From: Streptomyces cucumeris
GTDB taxonomy: Bacteria; Actinomycetota; Actinomycetes; Streptomycetales; Streptomycetaceae
Assembly: GCF_024295805.1 (NCBI RefSeq)
Contig: NZ_JANCLX010000004.1
Location: 105,007 to 169,006 of the forward strand
Length of the DNA: 64,000 bases
Direction of reading: 5' to 3'
A program made the position numbers and the translations under genes. Below are positions 42,158-50,608 of the stretch, piece after piece (the first letter of the stretch is position 1; the number at the start of each line of letters is the position of its first letter). Under the pieces are notes generated by a model. It was not told where the DNA came from. It made no database searches and saw only the letters and a program-made list of their open reading frames with translations.

Positions 42158-42670
42158 CTAGACGAGGAGCATCCCGCCACGCAGATACCGGGGCGCGCCT
42201 TCCCCGGTCGCATGGAGTGCGGCTTCGAACCTGCGCCTCAGACGGCCTCGCAGGGCATCGGCAGCCTGCGCGGGAGAGGCGAATCGCAGTTCCGACAGCT
42301 CGTCGTCATGGGGGCGTACGGATGCGGCTTGGTCGTGGGTGAGGGTTCCGCCGTCGAAGATGAAGGCGATCTGATCGTCCCAGGGGCCATGGGGTGGCAC
42401 CCAGTCGATGACGAGTGGGCGCAGCCGTATGAGGTCGAGCCCCAGCTCTTCCTTGATTTCACGCCGTGCCGTGTCGTCGGGGGCTTCGTTGGCCTCGGAC
42501 ATACCGCCGGGGAGGTCCCATCCGGGTTTGTAGGTGGGTTTCACCAGCAGGACACGGCCGTCCGGGTCGCGGAGGAGGACGTCGGCGGCGACGCGTTTGC
42601 GGGCCTGGGTGGCGTTGCCCTCGGCGAGATAGGCGTTCCAGGCGGCGGGATCATCAGGGGTGGGCCTCAT
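42158..42670 (-). CDS. Nudix hydrolase
   Basis: 170 residues from the ATG at 42670, preceded by GGGAAGC. The Nudix box is GGMSEANEAPDDTARREIKEE followed by LGLDLI, seen here as APDDTARREIKEELGLDL. The loop VKPTYKPGWDLPGG precedes it. The substrate is unknown. It lies within the same accessory block as an ATP-binding fragment and GntR/UTRA genes, a frequent Streptomyces combination. Confidence 0.9.
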   Translation of the reverse strand: MRPTPDDPAAWNAYLAEGNATQARKRVAADVLLRDPDGRVLLVKPTYKPGWDLPGGMSEANEAPDDTARREIKEELGLDLIRLRPLVIDWVPPHGPWDDQIAFIFDGGTLTHDQAASVRPHDDELSELRFASPAQAADALRGRLRRRFEAALHATGEGAPRYLRGGMLLV

Positions 42671-42741
42671 GGGGCGATGCTTCCCTGCTGCGCGGAGTTG
42701 GGGGACCACGCGGACGGAGCCGGGGGTGAGGTCGGCGGTGA

Positions 42742-43020
42742 TCAGCCCATGTCAGCAGGATTCTCATGGCCGCCCACCGGGGTCGACTTGACCGTGAACC
42801 ACACCGTCTTGCCCACCGCGTGGTCGATGCTCCCCCATGCGTCGGAGAGTTCGCCGACGAGCAGCAGACCACGGCCGTGCTCGTCGCCCGCGTGGGGCGT
42901 TTGGACCACGGGGTGGCCGGGGCCGGAGTCGCGAACCTCGATGCGCACCTGCTCCTGGTCGGCCGTGATGTGAACGGCGAAGAAGCGGCCGGGCGGTACG
43001 CCGTGGAGGAGAGCGTCCAT
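42742..43020 (-). CDS. N-terminally shortened ATP-binding (HATPase_c_2) protein
   Basis: 92 residues. It contains the later part of the anti-sigma-like ATPase fold: VRIEVRDSGPGHPVV (G1 box) and HGRGLLLVGELSDAWGSIDH (G2 region). The start codon falls inside what is normally the N-box helix (here MDALLHGVPPGR), so the magnesium-binding Asn and preceding helices are absent. An in-frame TAA lies 9 nt before the ATG, with AAGGTGAG as a ribosome-binding site. It is therefore either a genuinely short product or a 5'-truncated remnant. Confidence 0.6.
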   Translation of the reverse strand: MDALLHGVPPGRFFAVHITADQEQVRIEVRDSGPGHPVVQTPHAGDEHGRGLLLVGELSDAWGSIDHAVGKTVWFTVKSTPVGGHENPADMG

Positions 43021-43037
43021 CCGCTCACCTTATTGCC

Positions 43038-43107
43038 TTTCGCGAAATGCGGCAAGGTAGTCTCCAGTGGTGGCCACCAGTTCGCTTACTGTGTAAAGCG
43101 GCAAGGT
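43038..43107. promoter_or_regulatory. Palindrome-rich divergent promoter, candidate GntR/UTRA operators
   Basis: Several symmetric elements are packed here: TTTCGCGAAA (43038-43047), TGGTGGCCACCA (43068-43079) and CGCTTACtgtGTAAAGCG (43083-43100). There is also a direct repeat GCGGCAAGGT (43049 and 43098). The region separates the ATP-binding fragment from the UTRA gene. Confidence 0.55.
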
Positions 43108-43143
43108 GTGCGGAGGCCGATCAGGCACCAAGGGAGGGGCCCA

Positions 43144-43686
43144 GTGGTCAGCGACGCGTGGATCAGCACCTCGATGCCCTATCTGCAAGCGGCCCCGGGA
43201 GGCCAGGGCGACACATGGGGCGCGGAGGCGGCCGCGCGCGGCCGACGCGGGACACAGCGGATCGTGCACGCGGGCGAAGTCCCGGCATCGGCTGTCGTGG
43301 CCCGCCTTCTCGGCGTGGACCAGGGGGACGTGGTCGTCGTACGGCGGCGGATCATGTACCTCGACGACCAGCCCTGCGAGCTGACCGACTCCTACTACCC
43401 CGCCCGCGTCGCCGCGGGAACCGCACTCTCGGGCACGGCCAAGATCCGCGGCGGAGCTGTGCGCCTGCTCGCTGAACTGGGCCACGTGGGACGCCGGGTG
43501 CAGGAGGATGTCACCGCGCGGATGGCGGACGAGCAGGAACGGGACCTGCTGCGGAGCGCAGAGGACGCCCCGGTCCTGTGCCTGGAACGCGTCGTCCTGG
43601 ACGGGAGCGAGCGGCCGATCCAGGCCGACCTGATCACGATGCCCGCCGACCGCCAACGCCTGCGCTACGAACTCAGGATGGGATGA
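43144..43686 (+). CDS. UTRA-domain protein lacking a GntR HTH
   Basis: 180 residues starting at a GTG with AAGGGAGGGG upstream. The whole protein is a UTRA ligand-binding domain: ASAVVARLLGVDQGDVVVVR, YLDDQPCELTDSYYPARVA, LSGTAKIRGGAVRLLAELGH and DAPVLCLERVVLDGSERPIQ. No N-terminal winged helix precedes it. Its stop overlaps the ATG of the full GntR-UTRA gene (ATGA), and the two share segments such as the SYYP and LLAELGH motifs, pointing to duplication. It may dimerise with the full regulator as a ligand-sensing partner. Confidence 0.85.
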   Translation: MVSDAWISTSMPYLQAAPGGQGDTWGAEAAARGRRGTQRIVHAGEVPASAVVARLLGVDQGDVVVVRRRIMYLDDQPCELTDSYYPARVAAGTALSGTAKIRGGAVRLLAELGHVGRRVQEDVTARMADEQERDLLRSAEDAPVLCLERVVLDGSERPIQADLITMPADRQRLRYELRMG

Positions 43687-44462
43687 CCGTGCCGAAGGCC
43701 GAACAGGACGCGTCCGACCGCCGGTCGCTGCATGAGCGGATCGCCGCCGACCTCCGCGACGAGATCATGTCCGGCGACCTGCCTCCGGGCGCCAACCTGC
43801 CCTCGACCGCCCAGCTCAAGGAACGCTTCACCGCATCCAACGCCACCGTGCAGAAGGCCCTGCAACTGCTGAAGGACGAGGGCCTCGCGGTCGGCCGCGC
43901 CGGAGCCGCCGTCACCGTACGCGAGCACCGCCAACGCACCATGCGCCCCGCCTCCTACATGGCTCCGGCCGCACCCGGCGAGCCCTATCGCTGGATCAGC
44001 GAAGCCGCCGGCCACCAGGCACGCGGCAGCAGCCGCCTCCTCGACGTCACCGAGACCCGCCCGCCCGCGGACGTCACCGAAGCCCTGCGGCTCCCCGCCG
44101 ACGGCACGGCCCTGATGCGGGCACAGGTGCTGCTCATGGACGACGAACCCGTAGAACTCGTCACGTCCTACTACCCGCTGGACCTGGCCCGCGGCACCGC
44201 GATGATGCACCGTCGCAAGATCAAGGGCGGCACCCCGGCCCTCCTCGCGGAGCTGGGTCACCCACCGCGTCTCAGCGTCGACAAAGTGTCCGCCCGCGTC
44301 CCCACCCAGGAGCAGTACACCGTGCTCGGCCTCCCGGGGAACCTGCCGGTGCTGCGGACCCTGCGCGTCGTCTACAGCGACGGCGACCGCCCCATCGAAG
44401 CCACGGTCATGGCCAAGGCGGGCCATCTCTACGAGCTCCAGTACGAGTTCACACCGTCGTAA
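43683..44462 (+). CDS. GntR-family (HutC/UTRA) transcriptional regulator
   Basis: 259 residues. The N-terminal winged HTH is LHERIAADLRDEIMSGDLPP, LPSTAQLKERFTASNATVQK and ALQLLKDEGLAVGRAG. The C-terminal UTRA domain includes LMDDEPVELVTSYYPLDLAR and ALLAELGHPPRLSVDKVSAR. HutC-type regulators respond to metabolites such as sugars, amino acids or urocanate. It is translationally coupled to the UTRA-only gene. The palindromes at 43038-43107 are the likely binding region. Confidence 0.93.
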   Translation: MTVPKAEQDASDRRSLHERIAADLRDEIMSGDLPPGANLPSTAQLKERFTASNATVQKALQLLKDEGLAVGRAGAAVTVREHRQRTMRPASYMAPAAPGEPYRWISEAAGHQARGSSRLLDVTETRPPADVTEALRLPADGTALMRAQVLLMDDEPVELVTSYYPLDLARGTAMMHRRKIKGGTPALLAELGHPPRLSVDKVSARVPTQEQYTVLGLPGNLPVLRTLRVVYSDGDRPIEATVMAKAGHLYELQYEFTPS

Positions 44463-44686
44463 GGGGAATGGCCCGCTCGCCGGGGAAAGTCGTGGTCAGG
44501 GGATTGGACGGACAGCCAACTGGAGTGTGGACGCTGTGCTATCGCCGGTGGGTCCGGCCGGGACGACACTGGGAGGGTGCTCCGGCGATCCGCGAGATCA
44601 CCGAAGCGCGAAGTTCACTCCGCAGCTCCGCCCCGCCGACTCCGGCGGGGCGGTCTGCTCCAAGCGATACGAAGGTGCACCACCTG

Positions 44687-45124
44687 ATGCGACTGAAGAG
44701 GGCTCTCTCCAGCCTGGCGGCGGCTACGACGATCAGCGTCGCCGGCATAGTCGGCCTGTCGGCTTCTCCTGCCGCGGCGGCCGCCGCGGACTTCAACTAC
44801 GACCGCCCTGCCGTCGGCGACCTCGACGCCACGATCGACGCGTGGAAGGACAGCCGGATGCTCGGTTCCGTCACATGGCAGGCCGACCCCGGTTCGGGCG
44901 GCACCAGGGGAGACACGCTGTGCGTCAGGGACAACTGGAGTGACGGGCGGTACATCGTGGGCACCACCGGTGAAGGCCACACGGCGAGCACCAAGGGGCA
45001 CTCATCGAGTTACAACAAGTGTGTGACGGTGAATGTGCCCGAGGGCATGCCCATGATGATGCGGATGACCATCCACGGATCGGACGGCACCGAGCAGTCG
45101 TCCCCCTTCGAGATCAAGGGCTGA
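44687..45124 (+). CDS. Small secreted protein, unknown function
   Basis: 145 residues from the ATG at 44687, with GAAGGTG 9 nt upstream. A signal peptide (RLKRALSSLAAATTISVAGI to SASPAAAAA) leads to a ~110-residue mature domain with two cysteines (DTLCVRDNWSDGRY and SYNKCVTVNVPEG), likely disulfide-bonded. It is Gly/Ser/Thr-rich and beta in character. No family is recognised. The frame is open upstream of the ATG, but that part lacks coding character. Confidence 0.75.
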   Translation: MRLKRALSSLAAATTISVAGIVGLSASPAAAAAADFNYDRPAVGDLDATIDAWKDSRMLGSVTWQADPGSGGTRGDTLCVRDNWSDGRYIVGTTGEGHTASTKGHSSSYNKCVTVNVPEGMPMMMRMTIHGSDGTEQSSPFEIKG

Positions 45125-45167
45125 TCTCGTTCCCGGTCAGTGACCCAGCGGCCCGGACGCCGTGAAA

Positions 45168-45206
45168 ACGCCCCCGATCCGCGCCATGAGCACGGGTCGG
45201 GGGCGT
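45168..45206 (-). terminator. Terminator of gpmA
   Basis: 13-bp stem (one G-U pair) with a 13-nt loop. On the minus strand it is followed by TTTT, the best intrinsic-terminator match in the window. Confidence 0.8.
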
Positions 45207-45217
45207 GATCGCAAGGG

Positions 45218-45979
45218 CTACTTCTTCTTGCCCTGGTTCTTGACCGCCTCGATGGCCGCCTTCGCGGCGTCCGGGTCGAGGTAGGTGCCGCCCGGGGTGA
45301 GGGGGCGGAAGTCGGCGTCGAGCTCGTAGGAGAGCGGGATGCCGGTGGGGATGTTCAGGCCCGCGATGTCGGCGTCGGAGATGCCGTCGAGGTGCTTGAC
45401 CAGGGCGCGCAGCGAGTTGCCATGGGCGGCGACCAGGACGGTGCGGCCGGTGAGGAGGTCGGGGACGATGCCGTCGAACCAGTACGGGAGCATACGGACG
45501 ACGACGTCCTTCAGGCACTCCGTCTGCGGACGCAGCTCCGGCGGGAGCGTGGCGTAGCGCGGGTCGGAGAACTGGGAGTACTCGGCGTCGACCGGCAGCG
45601 GGGGCGGCGGGGTGTCGAAGGAACGGCGCCAGAGCATGAACTGCTCCTCACCGAACTCGGCGAGCGTCTGGGCCTTGTCCTTGCCCTGGAGGGCGCCGTA
45701 GTGGCGCTCGTTGAGGCGCCAGCTGCGGTGGACCGGGATCCAGAGGCGGTCGGCCGCTTCCAGGGCGAGCTGCGCAGTGCGGATGGCGCGCTTCTGGAGG
45801 GACGTGTGGACCACGTCGGGCAGCAGGCCGGCGTCCTTCAGCAGCTCACCGCCGCGGACTGCCTCCTTCTCGCCCTTCTCGTTGAGGTTGACGTCCACCC
45901 AGCCGGTGAACAGGTTCTTCGCGTTCCACTCGCTCTCGCCGTGGCGGAGGAGGATCAGCTTGTACGGTGCGTCGGCCAT
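45218..45979 (-). CDS. gpmA: 2,3-bisphosphoglycerate-dependent phosphoglycerate mutase
   Basis: 253 residues. The catalytic [12 protein letters not shown] provides the phosphorylated His, and [28 protein letters not shown] and [16 protein letters not shown] complete the active site. Its length and the LNERHYG motif indicate the cofactor-dependent glycolytic mutase rather than a broad-specificity phosphatase. It interconverts 3- and 2-phosphoglycerate. Confidence 0.96.
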   Translation of the reverse strand: MADAPYKLILLRHGESEWNAKNLFTGWVDVNLNEKGEKEAVRGGELLKDAGLLPDVVHTSLQKRAIRTAQLALEAADRLWIPVHRSWRLNERHYGALQGKDKAQTLAEFGEEQFMLWRRSFDTPPPPLPVDAEYSQFSDPRYATLPPELRPQTECLKDVVVRMLPYWFDGIVPDLLTGRTVLVAAHGNSLRALVKHLDGISDADIAGLNIPTGIPLSYELDADFRPLTPGGTYLDPDAAKAAIEAVKNQGKKK

Positions 45980-46127
45980 GCGCTCGAGCCTACTGGACCC
46001 GTCTGAGGCGGCCGAGGGGCGGACCGTTTCGTTCCGGTTGTGAATTCAGTAGCGGTGCCCTGATGGGATCTGTAAGGTGCGGATCCGGGAAGAGATGCTT
46101 ACATCGCGGGTATGCGGGGGGTCGCCG

Positions 46128-47438
46128 ATGTCGCCGAAGTCCGTCGTCCGGCTGCGACAGGCAGCGAAGGAGACCGTCTCGGGGCTGCCCCGGGCGTTCT
46201 GGTGGCTGTGGATCTCCACGCTGGTGAACCGGCTGGGAGGTTTTGTCGCCACCTTCCTTGCCATGTACCTGACTGTAGAGCGCGGCTACTCGGCGACCTT
46301 CGCCGGTCTGGTGGGGGCGCTGTACGGACTGGGCGGGGCGGTGTCGGCCGTGGTCGCCGGGGTGCTGACCGACCGGCTGGGGCGGCGGCCCACGCTGCTG
46401 GTGTCACAGCTTTCGACGGCGGTCACGGTCGCCGTGCTCGGCTTCGTCGAGCACCCGGTCGCCATCGCCGTCGTGGCCTGCCTGGTGGGTATGACGAGCA
46501 ACGCGTCCCGGCCCGCGGTGCAGGCGATGATGGCCGACATCGTGGCGCCCGGGGACCGGGTCCGGGCCTTCGCGCTCAACTACTGGGCGATCAACCTCGG
46601 CTTCGCCTTCTCGGCGATGGCCGCCGGACTGATCGCCAAGCACGGATATCTCACCCTGTTTCTGACCGACGCCGTGATGACACTGCTCTGCGCCGTCATC
46701 GTCTTCGCCAAGCTGCCGGAGTCCCGGCCGGAGCGGGACGCCGACGGGTCCGCAGGGGACGAGCGGGCGACCGGGCTCGGCGCGGTGCTGCGCGACCGGC
46801 GGTTCATGGCCGTGGTCGCGCTGTCGTACCTGCTGGCCAGCCTCTTCCTGCAGGGCTTCGTGGCCCTGCCGGTGGCGATGGGCGAGGACGGGCTCTCCAG
46901 CTCCGACTTCGGACTGGCCATCGCGACCAACGGGGTGCTGATCGTGGCCGTGCAGATCCCGGTGACGCGCTTCATCGAGCACCGCGATCCGGCGCCGCTG
47001 CTCATCGTCTCCGCGCTGCTCACCGGATGCGGTTTCGGGCTCACCGCCTTCGCCGGATCGGTGGGCGTCTACGCGCTGGCCGTCGCCGTCTGGACGCTCG
47101 GCGAGATCATCAACTCCCCCACCCAGATGGGCCTGGTGGCCCGGCTCTCCCCCACCCACGGCCGCGGGCGCTACCAGGGGATGTACGTACTTTCCTGGTC
47201 CCTCGCCTCGCTCACCGGACCGCTGATCGGCGGCGCGGTCATCGACCACTTCGGCGCGGACACGCTGTGGGCGGCCAGCGCGGTGGTCGGCGTGATCGCC
47301 GCCGCCGGATACGCGGCGCTGGGGCGTACGCTGCGCGCCCGGCCGGTGGAGGAGGCACACCCGGACACCGTCTCCATGGACCTGGATCGAGGTCTGAAGG
47401 ACGTGCCGGTCGTCCGGGACGCCGACACCGTCGGCTGA
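46128..47438 (+). CDS. MFS transporter (drug/solute:proton antiporter type)
   Basis: 436 residues with about 12 membrane helices. The loop-2/3 MFS motif is GVLTDRLGRRPTLLVSQL, with the antiporter-like stretch FAFSAMAAGLIAKHGYLTLF in the N-terminal half and PVTRFIEHRDPAPLLIVSAL in the second. The ATG at 46128 (MSPKSVVRLRQA) is preferred to an upstream GTG at 46077 because of spacing to a G-rich ribosome-binding site. The substrate is unknown. Confidence 0.9.
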   Translation: MSPKSVVRLRQAAKETVSGLPRAFWWLWISTLVNRLGGFVATFLAMYLTVERGYSATFAGLVGALYGLGGAVSAVVAGVLTDRLGRRPTLLVSQLSTAVTVAVLGFVEHPVAIAVVACLVGMTSNASRPAVQAMMADIVAPGDRVRAFALNYWAINLGFAFSAMAAGLIAKHGYLTLFLTDAVMTLLCAVIVFAKLPESRPERDADGSAGDERATGLGAVLRDRRFMAVVALSYLLASLFLQGFVALPVAMGEDGLSSSDFGLAIATNGVLIVAVQIPVTRFIEHRDPAPLLIVSALLTGCGFGLTAFAGSVGVYALAVAVWTLGEIINSPTQMGLVARLSPTHGRGRYQGMYVLSWSLASLTGPLIGGAVIDHFGADTLWAASAVVGVIAAAGYAALGRTLRARPVEEAHPDTVSMDLDRGLKDVPVVRDADTVG

Positions 47439-47465
47439 CGGACCGACGGACCCGACGGACGTGGC

Positions 47466-49472
47466 CTACGGCGTCTGGCGCGGCAGGATCGATCCGATGT
47501 CGATACTCGGCCGTGGCGGCGACGGCAGCGGACGGCCCGTGATCGGCGGACGGACCCCCGTCGGCAGGAGCGGCCCCGTCGGCAGCGCCGTGGGGAGTCC
47601 TGTCGGCAGGTCCGGCCCGGTCGGCAGTCCGTACGTCGGCACCGCGCCCGGCACACCGCCGCCCGGCGTCTGCGTCCAGTTGTTCACCGGCGGCCGGTAG
47701 TACGACGGTTCGTCCCGGCCGCTCCACAACAGATACGCCAGCCCCGTCACCCCCAGCAGCACCGTGAGCGCCAGCGCCCGTATCGCGCCGATGCGCCGGC
47801 GCGCGGGCTCCGGCACCCCGGGGGTGATGCTGACGCTGCGCACCTCGTCCCGGGGCGCGCCCGGGGACGCCTTCGCCTCGGCCCGGTCCGGCAGCGGAGC
47901 CCGTTCCGCCACGCCCAGCGCGGCCAGATGCAGCCCCAACCGCTGGGTCTGACCGGGCATCTGGACGGCCGTCTCGGCCCAGGAGTGGATCGTCTCGGGT
48001 GCGAGTCCGTCGGGCGGGACGAGGGTGCCCGGTCCGGTCCAGTGCATCGCCCAGTACGCGGTGCCGCCCGCCACCAACTGCGCCCCGATCAGCACGGACA
48101 GCGCGGCGGCCAGCGGTTCCAGCGGCTCCCGCCCCGCCGACTCGACGGGGTCGAGGCGGGCGTTGAGGGCGCGGGCCAGTGGCATCCGGCGGCCGCTGTC
48201 CACCAGCCGCAGCACCCGGTGGATGGTCAGCGGACCGGTCCGTTCCCCGTCCGTCTCCTCCCGCTCGACCGTACGCACCGCGTCCGCCAGTGGTGTCAGG
48301 ATCCGGGTGGCGCGCTGGGTGGCCAGCAGTGCGAGCCAGTCGCGCCACGGAATCGTCTCCGCCGCCCCGGGACACAGCGACCGGCCCAGCTCGGCGGCGT
48401 AACGAGCGGGTGCGGCCGGGGCGGCCGCGGCGGCCGGAGCCGGCGGCCCTTCGGCGTGGGGCGCGGCCATGTCCGGGGCCGCGGGCAGGGCACGCAGCCG
48501 CCGCAGCCGGGTGGCCAGATCCGGATGCGGATCGTCGGGGTCCGCGGGCCGCCGGACCGCCTCGTCCAGCACCTCGGCCATCAGCTCCCGCAGTTCGGGG
48601 GCCTCGGCCATCTGCGCGAAGATCCGGAACGGATCGTCCGGGGCACAGCCGCGTGCCCGGCGCATCGGGACCAGGAACTCCACGATGAACTCCGGCCACA
48701 GCCGCTCCAGTACGGCCGTGGAGCGCAGCGCGTCGGCCACCGCGTCCGCACCGGCCACCCGGGCGGCCTCGCGGTCCGCCTCCAGCTCCTGCCGCCGCCG
48801 GACCGGCCGGGTGAGCCGGCGGAAGACCCGGGCGTAGAGCCCGACCAGCCCGAGCGGTCCGCCCGCGTACAGCCGGACCAGGTCATTGGCGGACGAGGCG
48901 TCCCGGATCGCCTGCCGGGCGGCCTCGAGTCCGGCCGTACCGCGCTGGGCGAGGGCGCCGAATCGGTTGTGGCGACGGGAGAAGTGGCCCAGCTCATGGG
49001 CGAGGACGGCGCGCAGTTGGGCGGGCGGCAGCCCGGCCAGCAGAGGCAGTCCGAGGTAGAGGGTGCGGGAGCCGGGCACCAGGCCCAGGAACGAGGCGTC
49101 CTCGGTGACGGAGGCGTTGACCTCGGTGGTGAGCCGGATATGGTCCGGCCGCCGGGTGCCCACGGCGAGGGCCAGTTCCTCGACCACGGCCCATAACTCC
49201 GGTGCGCCGCGCCTGCTGACCCACACCGTGCCCGCGGGCGGTCCGGCGGGGCGGGCGGTGCGGATCACCGCCCACACCATCCCGGCGATCGCCGGGGCGA
49301 ACGCAGCGCAGAGCAGGATGACGTTGGTCGGCGGAGTGGTCGCGGTCGGCTGTGTGGAGCCCCATAACGCCAGGACCAGGAAGCCCACCCACAGCAGCAC
49401 CAACACCACGACCAGCCCGTAGAACCCCGCGAGCAGGGCCACCGCCAGCAGGGCGCGGGCGGCGGCGATCAC
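47466..49472 (-). CDS. M48-family membrane metalloprotease, coupled to an ECF sigma factor
   Basis: 668 residues. Two N-terminal membrane helices (FYGLVVVLVLLWVGFLVLAL and ILLCAAFAPAIAGMVWAVI) precede the M48 catalytic domain with the zinc motif AHELGHFSRRHNR (HELGH 159-163) and the third ligand in RRRQELEADREAARVAG. Further helices lie around residues 485-505 and 600-620. The C-terminal ~90 residues are Pro/Gly/Thr-rich. The GTG at 49472 overlaps the sigma-factor stop (GTGA). M48 proteases of this layout (HtpX/Ste24-like) process membrane proteins, and coupling to a sigma factor suggests a role in its activation or output. Confidence 0.92.
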   Translation of the reverse strand: MIAAARALLAVALLAGFYGLVVVLVLLWVGFLVLALWGSTQPTATTPPTNVILLCAAFAPAIAGMVWAVIRTARPAGPPAGTVWVSRRGAPELWAVVEELALAVGTRRPDHIRLTTEVNASVTEDASFLGLVPGSRTLYLGLPLLAGLPPAQLRAVLAHELGHFSRRHNRFGALAQRGTAGLEAARQAIRDASSANDLVRLYAGGPLGLVGLYARVFRRLTRPVRRRQELEADREAARVAGADAVADALRSTAVLERLWPEFIVEFLVPMRRARGCAPDDPFRIFAQMAEAPELRELMAEVLDEAVRRPADPDDPHPDLATRLRRLRALPAAPDMAAPHAEGPPAPAAAAAPAAPARYAAELGRSLCPGAAETIPWRDWLALLATQRATRILTPLADAVRTVEREETDGERTGPLTIHRVLRLVDSGRRMPLARALNARLDPVESAGREPLEPLAAALSVLIGAQLVAGGTAYWAMHWTGPGTLVPPDGLAPETIHSWAETAVQMPGQTQRLGLHLAALGVAERAPLPDRAEAKASPGAPRDEVRSVSITPGVPEPARRRIGAIRALALTVLLGVTGLAYLLWSGRDEPSYYRPPVNNWTQTPGGGVPGAVPTYGLPTGPDLPTGLPTALPTGPLLPTGVRPPITGRPLPSPPRPSIDIGSILPRQTP

Positions 49473-50185
49473 CGCTCCACCCGACGGCGTCCGTCGCACG
49501 GGCCGTTCCCGCGTCCGCGCTCCTCCGCGCGCAGTCCGTCCAGCAGCCATGCGGCGGCGGCCGACAGCAGTGCGCACAGCGGGTCGCGCGGGCTGAGGCT
49601 CAGCAGCCGCTCGCCCTCGCGGTCGGTCCCGGGCGGGACGTCCAGCAGCAGGGTGAGCCGGTTGCGGGCCTTGTGCAGATTGCTGCCCACACCCCGCTGG
49701 GTGATCCCGAGTTCGGTGGATATCTCCTGGTAGCTCATGCCCGAGGTGGCCATGACGATCACCTCGCGCTGCCGCGGCGGCAGCGTGGTGATGGCGCGCA
49801 GCGTGGCCAGCGCCTCGGAGGTCTCCTCCACGGTGGCGGCGGGCGAGGCCGGGACGACCAGCTCGACCGGCTTCCAGCGGTATCGCCAGCGCTTGCCGTC
49901 CCGTGCCAGCTTGCGCCGCATGGTGGTGAGGATCCAGCCCTCCGGGGAGGGGCAGGACCGCACCGCGGGCCAGCGCTTCAGGGCCTCGATATACGCCTCT
50001 TGCAGAGCGTCCTCGACGCCCTGCCGGTCGACGCCGAACCGCATCAGCGCGGTGGCCATGAGCGCGCGATGGGTGCGGGCGTAGAAGGCATCGAACTCCT
50101 CGCTGGACTCCGGTACCCCGTCGGACGCAGGCGTCTCGCCGGACCTGGGTTCGCGCTCCTCGCGCTCCCCGGCCAGGCCGCTCAT
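49469..50185 (-). CDS. ECF-type RNA polymerase sigma factor
   Basis: 238 residues. Region 2 is EEFDAFYARTHRALMATALM and EDALQEAYIEALKRWPAV with SPEGWILTTMRRKLAR. Region 4 is LPPRQREVIVMATSGMSYQE and ELGITQRGVGSNLHKARNRL. A ~55-residue extension follows region 4 (CALLSAAAAWLLDGLRAEER), hydrophobic enough to contact a membrane or partner. The ATG at 50185 overlaps the stop of the small membrane-protein gene (ATGA). No classical anti-sigma (ZAS) gene is present in the operon. Confidence 0.92.
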   Translation of the reverse strand: MSGLAGEREEREPRSGETPASDGVPESSEEFDAFYARTHRALMATALMRFGVDRQGVEDALQEAYIEALKRWPAVRSCPSPEGWILTTMRRKLARDGKRWRYRWKPVELVVPASPAATVEETSEALATLRAITTLPPRQREVIVMATSGMSYQEISTELGITQRGVGSNLHKARNRLTLLLDVPPGTDREGERLLSLSPRDPLCALLSAAAAWLLDGLRAEERGRGNGPCDGRRRVER

Positions 50186-50457
50186 ACCCGGCCCCCGTCC
50201 CGCGCCTCGGCGCCGCCCGGACCGGCGCGGCCGCACTCGGCCTCCCCGGGGCGGCGGACGGTCAGCGCCGCGCCGTCCGCCCGGTGATCGGTGAGCACCG
50301 TGCCCGGCCCCGACCCGCGTACCAGCTCCACCACCATGCGCGCCCGGATCCGTTCCCCCGAACGCGCCGCAAGCCAGCGAATGACGTCCCCCATCAGCCG
50401 CAGCACCCCCACCGTCACGACCGTTGCCACCGTGAGCCACGGATTGTCCATGAGCAC
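50182..50457 (-). CDS. Small membrane-anchored protein heading the sigma/M48 operon
   Basis: 91 residues. One N-terminal helix (WLTVATVVTVGVLRLMGDVI) is followed by a basic linker and a short beta-like segment (VVELVRGSGPGTVLTDHRAD, ALTVRRPGEAE). The GTG at 50457 has AAGGGGAGA upstream. The layout (one helix plus a small exposed domain, first gene of a coupled operon) recalls the effector-associated EACC1-type proteins of actinobacterial conflict loci, but this is an impression and not a match. It could alternatively act as a sigma-factor tether. Confidence 0.72.
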   Translation of the reverse strand: MLMDNPWLTVATVVTVGVLRLMGDVIRWLAARSGERIRARMVVELVRGSGPGTVLTDHRADGAALTVRRPGEAECGRAGPGGAEARDGGRV

Positions 50458-50608
50458 CGTTGTGTCTCCCCTTCATGGTTCCCGGCTGGAGCCGGTTCAC
50501 CATGAAGAGCCTTCGGAGAACGGTTTTCTTCACCGCCTTCTTCACCGCGGCTTCCGGGGAATCCCGCGGCGGACGGCGGTGGGTGGCAGGGAGCGGCAGC
50601 GGTGGGGG

